IMG/VR virus record: IMGVR_UViG_3300017971_000261
Location: 1-64,000 of that record
Direction: 5' to 3' (one strand)
DNA length: 64,000 bases
Source: a virus
Part shown: positions 58,586 through 64,000 of the stretch, piece after piece
Position numbering within the stretch: position 1 is the first letter of the stretch
Layout: the number at the start of each line of letters is the position of its first letter
The notes under the pieces: model-generated
The model's database searches: none
Told to the model about the DNA's origin: nothing
The model's input: only the letters and a program-made list of their open reading frames with translations
Made by a program: the position numbers and the translations under genes

Positions 58586-59541
58586 TGACCCTCTCCAAAA
58601 ACTCATCGGATAACGAAACAGTCGACGAACTTCTCGGACAACTCATTGACAAAGTAGAGGAAAAAACGGCTGAATCAAGCATAGGAAGTCCCAGCGAACA
58701 GTCTGAGACTTTCTTCCAGTCATTCACAGAAGGTGATATGACCGGCGTGCGCCGTGAGTTCCTTAATGATGTCGGCAAGGAACTATTGTACGCCGCGAAT
58801 AGGGCCGGTGTCAATATCTCGGAAACAGATCTTGCTAAGTTTGCCACTGATGCATGGAATAACAACACCAGAGGTCGAAATCTGGAACTCCAAGCCCGTG
58901 GCTACTGCAGAAAACTAGCAGATATTGAGGCCAACCCAAAGCCAGGGACAACAAGAGTTGCTGGCAATTCTGAGACAGACCGTTTCAATCCTCACCGGAT
59001 TACCTCTGGCAGCTTTGTGCCTAACGAGAATCGACAGGGATACATCGGGATGTCTAAAAGCCCTAACTCCATCTGGGACTCTGAGGCCATCATTCGCCTC
59101 GCTCAGGAAAAGGGCGGTGACGAGAAGATCAAGGAAAGCCATCAAGCACGCCAAGATTACAAAGAGGCCCAGAAGTTCAAAGAACGGTTCCAGCGAGAAA
59201 ACAAAGAGGCCCCGATGGACACCGGTGTACAGCGTTCTGCATCCGCTTTGGATGGTATGAATGAACGTAACGATCCGCCCGTATCCGGTCTCAGAATTCT
59301 TAGCGAGGATCGAGATTTCAACAATGTGCCTGATCTAACAGAAGGTGAGAAGATCAAAGCACGCAGGCGCGACGAGAAAGTTGCGAAGGCCAAGAAAGAA
59401 CTCGAAATACTCAAAGGCACGACCAAGGTTGATAACTCGGCCAGCTCACTATTTGGGATCAACGAGCCGTCAGATGGAATGTCCTCAATTGAACGCAAAG
59501 GCATGGACAATCTTTTCGGCGGTGGTGAAGAAACCAAGTAA
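58585..59541 (+). CDS. Hypothetical virion-module protein
   Basis: 318 residues. The N-terminal 120 are helical (NETVDELLGQLIDKVEEKTA; VGKELLYAANRAGVNISETD), the rest charged and probably flexible. The segment SASALDGMNERNDPPVSG is echoed by SASSLFGINEPSDGMSS near the end, an internal repeat. It is coupled to the previous gene by a one-base overlap. Confidence 0.65.
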   Translation: MTLSKNSSDNETVDELLGQLIDKVEEKTAESSIGSPSEQSETFFQSFTEGDMTGVRREFLNDVGKELLYAANRAGVNISETDLAKFATDAWNNNTRGRNLELQARGYCRKLADIEANPKPGTTRVAGNSETDRFNPHRITSGSFVPNENRQGYIGMSKSPNSIWDSEAIIRLAQEKGGDEKIKESHQARQDYKEAQKFKERFQRENKEAPMDTGVQRSASALDGMNERNDPPVSGLRILSEDRDFNNVPDLTEGEKIKARRRDEKVAKAKKELEILKGTTKVDNSASSLFGINEPSDGMSSIERKGMDNLFGGGEETK

Positions 59542-59555
59542 CGAAGGGAACGCTC

Positions 59556-61061
59556 GTGTTCAATCTGACCAAGTTTAGCCAAGAAGAAGGCGAGGGGCCT
59601 CCCACCGAAACAGAGTTCAGTACAGATGTCGAACAAGAGGCCACAGATATAGGTCAGGAATCCGAGGAGCCGACAGAACCAACAGAAACCCTAACTGGGA
59701 CTAGGTTGTTCAATGCACTTCTGGTCGGAAAGCTCCAGGATTACTACGACCCGGGCGTATTCCAGGCTCTCATGGCGGGCGTCTCCCCTCCGCACAATGT
59801 AGACGCGATCGAAGGCGATGTCCGTCGTCTTCCTGAAATCCAGAATACCAATCCAGAATACTTTCAATGGGACCAAAACGCAAACCGAGCGTTTCAGCAG
59901 GTTAAGGCAATTCTTGATTCGGGTGGCACACCAGTTGTCCCACTTCGAGCAGCCAGCTCTGATGAAATCGTCAAGGAAGGCCAAATAACACCAGAACCAC
60001 AAGAAAACCAAGGACCTATGGCATCAGAGGACGCATTTGTTGCTACGTATTTGGCACCCCTAACAGGGTATGACCACGAGAAAAATGCGACCATAGAGAC
60101 TTCAGAATCCGCACGGGCCCAGATACTTGAGAACATTTGTCCAATTGGCGAAGAGGAAGCCAATAGCGAACTCGAAGAAATACAAAGGCTAGACCCAAAA
60201 CTGAATTCGCAGGAAGCAGATCAACAAATGCGGAAGTTTTATCAAAGGTGGATTCCGCCTGCACTTAGGCGAGCCCCCCAAATGGAGCAGACAGTCATGA
60301 GCGAAAATACGCCGGAAGGCATCATCAAACATAACCTCTGCAAGTTCTGCTCACAGTCAGACGATTGTGGGAAGAAAGGCATGAAGAAGGAAGCCTCCGT
60401 TGCGTTCTATGGGCAACCTTACTTACTCTATGGCCCAACAGAGAAACGAAAGTGTCCCAAGATGAGCGGCAAGAATATGGGAGACTTCGTATCGGAATAC
60501 ATCTGCCGACACCACTGTCTAGACGGCATTGTCATTGATGATAACAAAACGGTTTGTGGTGAAGCGCTATGGCGTGCGAACGTTATGGACAAGTACAGCC
60601 GTGACTATGTTGATGCGGATGGCAACTTGGTAGGCGGTTATATCAACAAGCGGTTTGAGGTGAATTACAATGTCCCGGAAGACAATAACATTAGACTTAA
60701 ACCTGGTGAAGTCCGCAAACCGTCAGAACGGTTCTGGAACTACGAAGCCAGGATGCAGCACATGCGGGAGACAGAGGGGAAAAAGAGGGGATACCGCCCG
60801 ACCACAGACACCTCCCCGCCTTTTAACTGGTCTAGAGATGTGGAACAAAACAACGTAGAGGCCTCGCAAGAAGAGAGAGATCGCCGAGAAGAAGCCAGCG
60901 GCCATCAGACCGTACAGTACACCAACAGGGATCAGGGTGAGAATCAACCCAAGAAAGCGTTCAATCTCAACGCATTCAAGGAAGTTACAGCAAGCACAGA
61001 CGAAACAACGATCATTACGACCAGTGCCGTCGATACGGAAGATCCAAAAAAAAAAGACTAG
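59556..61061 (+). CDS. Cys-cluster protein before portal, zero-frame product
   Basis: 501 residues from a GTG. An acidic start (MFNLTKFSQEEGEG) and helical body lead to a Cys cluster: CKFCSQSDDCGKK, KRKCPKMSG, YICRHHCLDG and KTVCGEALW, which could hold zinc or an iron-sulfur cluster. The C-terminus is charged and disordered. The frame ends in an A10 run (61046-61055) followed at once by a stop; the -1 frame continues without stop to 61390, so a frameshifted longer form of about 610 residues is likely. It sits just before the portal gene. Confidence 0.72.
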   Translation: MFNLTKFSQEEGEGPPTETEFSTDVEQEATDIGQESEEPTEPTETLTGTRLFNALLVGKLQDYYDPGVFQALMAGVSPPHNVDAIEGDVRRLPEIQNTNPEYFQWDQNANRAFQQVKAILDSGGTPVVPLRAASSDEIVKEGQITPEPQENQGPMASEDAFVATYLAPLTGYDHEKNATIETSESARAQILENICPIGEEEANSELEEIQRLDPKLNSQEADQQMRKFYQRWIPPALRRAPQMEQTVMSENTPEGIIKHNLCKFCSQSDDCGKKGMKKEASVAFYGQPYLLYGPTEKRKCPKMSGKNMGDFVSEYICRHHCLDGIVIDDNKTVCGEALWRANVMDKYSRDYVDADGNLVGGYINKRFEVNYNVPEDNNIRLKPGEVRKPSERFWNYEARMQHMRETEGKKRGYRPTTDTSPPFNWSRDVEQNNVEASQEERDRREEASGHQTVQYTNRDQGENQPKKAFNLNAFKEVTASTDETTIITTSAVDTEDPKKKD

Positions 61062-61390
61062 CTAGTACCCTCCAGAAGCACGGCCCGACGGAGGCGATTT
61101 CGCCGTCGGGCTCTTCTTGTTTCAACCTGAGCAAACAACCACAGGTAGCAGACCCGATTCTAGAGGTTGACGCCAAAGTTTGTGTCACTCCAGAATTCCT
61201 TCAGCAATTCATAGATGAAGATGGCGATTTTGATGAAGAGCAGTTTGATCTCTTTATTGATTCCCTAAGCGACTCTGAGAAGTCTATAATGGAACAAAAC
61301 CTGAACAATATCGGTGAACTGCTTCGACTTAAGGCTTTGGTTGATTCAGATCATGAAGAGTCCGCCAAAGACCTTGAGATGGATGGGTAG
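61055..61390 (+). CDS. -1 frame extension of the 59556 gene
   Basis: 111 codons open in the -1 frame from the A10 run to a TAG at 61388, with no ATG, GTG or TTG start near its beginning (first ATG at 61288). It encodes an acidic, helical segment (TPEFLQQFIDEDGDFDEEQF; IMEQNLNNIGELLRLKALV) in the style of its neighbours. It therefore looks like the end of a frameshift product, by programmed -1 slippage on AAAAAAAAAA or because the run is miscounted in the assembly. The hairpin at 61083-61111 would lie inside it. Confidence 0.6.
   Translation, partial: RLASTLQKHGPTEAISPSGSSCFNLSKQPQVADPILEVDAKVCVTPEFLQQFIDEDGDFDEEQFDLFIDSLSDSEKSIMEQNLNNIGELLRLKALVDSDHEESAKDLEMDG
61083..61122 (+). terminator. 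GC-rich hairpin, terminator or frameshift stimulator
   Basis: GCCCGACGG 61083-61091 pairs perfectly with CCGTCGGGC 61103-61111, followed by TCTTCTTGTTT. It is shaped like a rho-independent terminator 22 bases after the zero-frame stop. It also lies 27 bases after the A10 run and could stimulate slippage, though stimulators usually sit closer. Confidence 0.6.
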
Positions 61391-61410
61391 TCCGCCGGTG
61401 AGGTGACCTT

Positions 61411-64000
61411 ATGTCAAAACTAATACTGCCTGATGATCCTGAGTTCCACCAGCCCACAGTGTGGGGTGATGCAATCGCCAAGGGGCTTACGCCAAAGTCG
61501 GCATCCGATAAAATCGTCAAGCAAGCTTCACAAGAAGCAGCCAACCAAGTTCGTTATGCCCAGACCATGCTTACGCCAACCCAAGAATGGTGGTACAAGC
61601 AAGCCCAAATGGCTAGTCCCGGCATCAACAACATGGTGACGAGCCCCATGTGGTTCTCTCCGATACATACACCAATGAATTGGCAAATTGCCTCAAAACG
61701 GAGAGAGATATATAATTGGTGCAGGTTCTTTTATACCAATGAAGCTAAAGTTGCTGCTGCTATAGATTTCTATTGTTTCGATCCCACCATGCAAGTGCTG
61801 CTCGCAGATGGTAGACAAAAAGCTATCTCATCTGTTCAGCCTGGCGATCTCGTACGTTCACATGATGGCTCGTCTAATGTTGTCAAAAACAAGTTCGTGC
61901 GCCGCACCAGAGAAACAATGTTGAGCGTCGCTGTTTCTGGAATATGCGGTGGAAAAACAATGAGGGTAACAACTGGCCACGAAATACTTACCGAACGTGA
62001 CGGAGAGATCACGTTCGTTAAAGCTGGCGAACTTCGAAAAGGTGATTATCTTCTTACCCCTATTCTTTACGATAGTATACCGGACTGCGAGACAATAAAT
62101 AAAGATCTAGCATGGCTGCTCGGCGTTTACGCTGCCGAAGGTTGTGGAATACCCTATGAAAAAGAACTTTCAGATGGCTCGGTCCACAAGAGATTCAAGG
62201 GTGTCTATTTTACTATTAGCATTGATGAAAGAGATTTCGCTGATCGTATACGTTCTGCGGTACACCGAGTATACGGGGAAAATAAAGTAACTATTACAGA
62301 AATACCGGAGAAAGGCAAAATAAGGATATCAGCATATGGTTTGCAGATAGCTGACGACCTGATAGGCCTTTGTCCTGGTATGAGTAGAACAGGAACGAAA
62401 CGATTTGCACCGGTCGTCATGGGATTTGGCAAAAAAACTCTACTGTCCATCCTGTGCGGCTTCCTGGATGGTGATGGATGTTTCAATGCTGCCAACGGTT
62501 TCCAGGGTGTTGGTGTTTCCAAAACTCTGTGCGAGCAGATAGCTAATATTTGTGACATACTAGGACTTGAGTACAGCTTCACAAGCACGCGGATCTCTAA
62601 GGGAAATCGTCAGACGTGTTACAACATAAGAATCTCACGTCGAAGTTGTGACCTGTTGTCTGACGCCTGTTATAAGATTTACGAACATCAAATAGATGAA
62701 AGCAAAATACGCAACACACCTTATTTTGCAAAGGGAAAATACATATACCGTAAGATTAGATTTATCAAAGAGTACGAATATGAAGGAAATGTTTATGATC
62801 TTGAAATAGAAAACTCCCATTCCTATGTTGTAAACAGGGTTGCTGTACACAACAGCGGCTTTCCGCTTAACGGGTTTGATCTGGCCTGCAAAGACAATAA
62901 CGTTCTCAAGTTTTTCGAGCATAAGATAGTAAGAAAGCTTGATCTACTCAATATTCTAAGGCAAGTTGCGTCCGAGTACTATATGCTAGGTGATGTCTTT
63001 GTCCACACCGACATCGAATGTCCGCACTGTGGTGGTACGGCCAGAGACCCGAAGACCGGACGCATGTGCAATCACCCGGACGGGATGATCAGCAAGCTTC
63101 GGATACTGAATCCGGACTGGATCGAGGTGCACCAGCCGGTCATATCTGATGAGCCGTACATCGTACTCATACCGGACGAAGAACTCACTACGATTGTGAT
63201 GCGACGTCGACCGAGACAGATCTATGATAGCTTGCCGGACTACATCAAACAGTACGTCGCGGCCCACCAGCCGATCCCGCTCTCGAACCGCGTAACGTCA
63301 CACCTTAAGCATATGCCCGTTCCATACGGAACCTACGGAACAAGCCTCATTCGTAGGCTTTTCCAGACGTTGGCATACAAGACAAAAATCATGACTGCGA
63401 ACTGGATTGTCGCAGAGAGACTAATCGTTCCGGTACGTATCGTCAAGATCGGTAGCGACCAGCGTCCAGCATCGTCTGCCGACATCTCTGATGTCCAAAT
63501 GCAGTTAGCTGCAACGGCTAATGATCCTAATCTGACCATAGTGACCCACCACAATTTCGAACTCGAATGGTATGGTGCCTGTTTTCCGCAAACCAATGAT
63601 ATACAAGTACTTACGCCAGAAGGATGGAAAACATACGAAGAAATCAATGACGATGATCTTGTCGGAACATTTAACAAGGAATCTGGTATTCTAGAGTTCC
63701 AGCAATTCACACAAAGACATGAATACGAATATGATTCATCACTATACGGGCCGCTTTATTCATTTGGTGATAAATTGATGGATATACCAGTTACGCCGAA
63801 CCACCGCATGCTAGTAAGGAAAGGAAGATGGACTGATCGCTATGACACTGTAATGTCTCAGGATGTAAAAAGACACCATAAAATCCCGTGCCGAGTTGGC
63901 TGGAATGGCAAACTTCCCCCATCTTTGCCTTATCGGTCTTGCTCGGCTTTGTCGAATATGTCGCTCCATGATTTCTTGCGTTTTGCTGGTTACTATGTCT
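61411..64000 (+). CDS. Portal protein precursor with two inteins, 3' partial
   Basis: The frame is open from ATG 61411 (after GAGGTGACC) to the window end, so it is absent as a closed reading frame. Extein 1 (121 residues, MSKLILPDDPEFHQPTVWGD to KVAAAIDFY) and extein 2 (242 residues, from SGFPLNGFDLACKDNNV, with SEYYMLGDVFVHTDI, a CPHCGG...CNHPDG zinc-like loop and ILNPDWIEVHQP) read like a portal: ring protein at the head vertex through which DNA enters. The family call rests on the ILNPDWIEV region and position after terminase. After intein removal extein 1 joins extein 2 at Y-S. The third extein lies outside the window. Confidence 0.82.
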   Translation, partial: MSKLILPDDPEFHQPTVWGDAIAKGLTPKSASDKIVKQASQEAANQVRYAQTMLTPTQEWWYKQAQMASPGINNMVTSPMWFSPIHTPMNWQIASKRREIYNWCRFFYTNEAKVAAAIDFYCFDPTMQVLLADGRQKAISSVQPGDLVRSHDGSSNVVKNKFVRRTRETMLSVAVSGICGGKTMRVTTGHEILTERDGEITFVKAGELRKGDYLLTPILYDSIPDCETINKDLAWLLGVYAAEGCGIPYEKELSDGSVHKRFKGVYFTISIDERDFADRIRSAVHRVYGENKVTITEIPEKGKIRISAYGLQIADDLIGLCPGMSRTGTKRFAPVVMGFGKKTLLSILCGFLDGDGCFNAANGFQGVGVSKTLCEQIANICDILGLEYSFTSTRISKGNRQTCYNIRISRRSCDLLSDACYKIYEHQIDESKIRNTPYFAKGKYIYRKIRFIKEYEYEGNVYDLEIENSHSYVVNRVAVHNSGFPLNGFDLACKDNNVLKFFEHKIVRKLDLLNILRQVASEYYMLGDVFVHTDIECPHCGGTARDPKTGRMCNHPDGMISKLRILNPDWIEVHQPVISDEPYIVLIPDEELTTIVMRRRPRQIYDSLPDYIKQYVAAHQPIPLSNRVTSHLKHMPVPYGTYGTSLIRRLFQTLAYKTKIMTANWIVAERLIVPVRIVKIGSDQRPASSADISDVQMQLAATANDPNLTIVTHHNFELEWYGACFPQTNDIQVLTPEGWKTYEEINDDDLVGTFNKESGILEFQQFTQRHEYEYDSSLYGPLYSFGDKLMDIPVTPNHRMLVRKGRWTDRYDTVMSQDVKRHHKIPCRVGWNGKLPPSLPYRSCSALSNMSLHDFLRFAGYYV
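61774..62853 (+). other. Intein 1 with LAGLIDADG endonuclease
   Basis: 360 residues, inserted in frame. Starts at Cys1 (CFDPTMQVLLADGRQKAISS), block B His in TTGHEILT, two LAGLIDADG motifs (WLLGVYAAEGC and LCGFLDGDGCF), block F EYEGNVYDLEIENSHSYVV, and ends VAVHN before Ser+1. All residues for self-splicing are present, so it should be active, and the endonuclease motifs suggest homing. Confidence 0.93.
63580..64000 (+). other. Intein 2, N-terminal part
   Basis: A second intein begins at Cys in CFPQTNDIQVLTPEGWKTYE and shows block B in VTPNHRMLVRKG. It runs past the window end, so its C-terminal splice site and any endonuclease are not seen. Confidence 0.85.

Noticed and set aside
61083-61122. 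Hairpin as proof that transcription ends before the portal
   Set aside because: It may equally be part of a frameshift signal inside a longer coding frame; kept as a feature with moderate confidence only.
1-64000. CRISPR array
   Set aside because: No regularly spaced direct repeats were seen; the only tandem repeat noted is the two-copy 21-bp duplication at 13006-13047.

Overview
This window is part of a large tailed double-stranded DNA phage genome (Caudoviricetes). The evidence is a terminase large subunit (44759-46642), a portal protein that runs off the right edge (from 61411), and a run of about 20 kb of plus-strand genes with short gaps and overlaps around them. The gene content suggests a large-genome phage: DNA gyrase subunit B, a cobalamin-type ribonucleotide reductase, ribosomal protein bS21, a GrpE-like co-chaperone, tRNAs, inteins and homing endonucleases. 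The host cannot be fixed from sequence. Several proteins (a TIGR03790-like protein, a right-handed beta-helix surface protein, a calcium-repeat enzyme) resemble families common in Planctomycetes and related aquatic bacteria, which is an inference only.

Layout. 1-1570: a histidine kinase (5' end cut by the window) and two response regulators. 1.6-6.4 kb: a GNAT-like protein, three members of a four-copy family of small minus-strand proteins, and a His-rich fibre-like protein split by a frameshift. 6.4-8.6 kb: a structured non-coding stretch, then a papain-like and a trypsin-like peptidase. 8.7-13.4 kb (minus): TnpB, small genes, a LAGLIDADG endonuclease, a MerR-like regulator and the fourth family member. 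13.6-23.2 kb: methyltransferase, a secreted-type enzyme and an AAA ATPase that meet head to head without 5' ends, class II RNR with a structured leader, a tyrosine-phosphatase-like protein. 23.3-33.8 kb: a nine-module zinc-finger protein, beta-helix protein, GrpE, ADP-ribosylglycohydrolase, bS21, glycosyltransferase, subtilisin. 34.2-39.4 kb: four tRNA genes, all of leucine type and one interrupted in the anticodon loop, interleaved with HNH proteins (one like the C-terminal part of eukaryotic EXD2) and small genes. 39.4-41.4 kb: GyrB. 42.3-64 kb: virion and packaging module ending in a portal gene with two inteins.

Regulation. Nine promoters, on both strands, have a -35/-10 pair with a spacer of exactly 17 bp, and six carry TGTGG directly before the -10. 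They look like host sigma70 (RpoD-type) promoters and most sit before a single gene or short operon in the accessory half. Only the left 42 kb has them; the structural module shows none that I trust.

The most unusual items are the leucine-only tRNA island with an intron-bearing tRNA and an EXD2-like HNH protein, the pseudoknot-capable leader before the RNR gene, the four-copy minus-strand family, the A10 frameshift site extending the gene before the portal, and a nucleotidyltransferase-like protein with a degraded catalytic motif inside the structural module.
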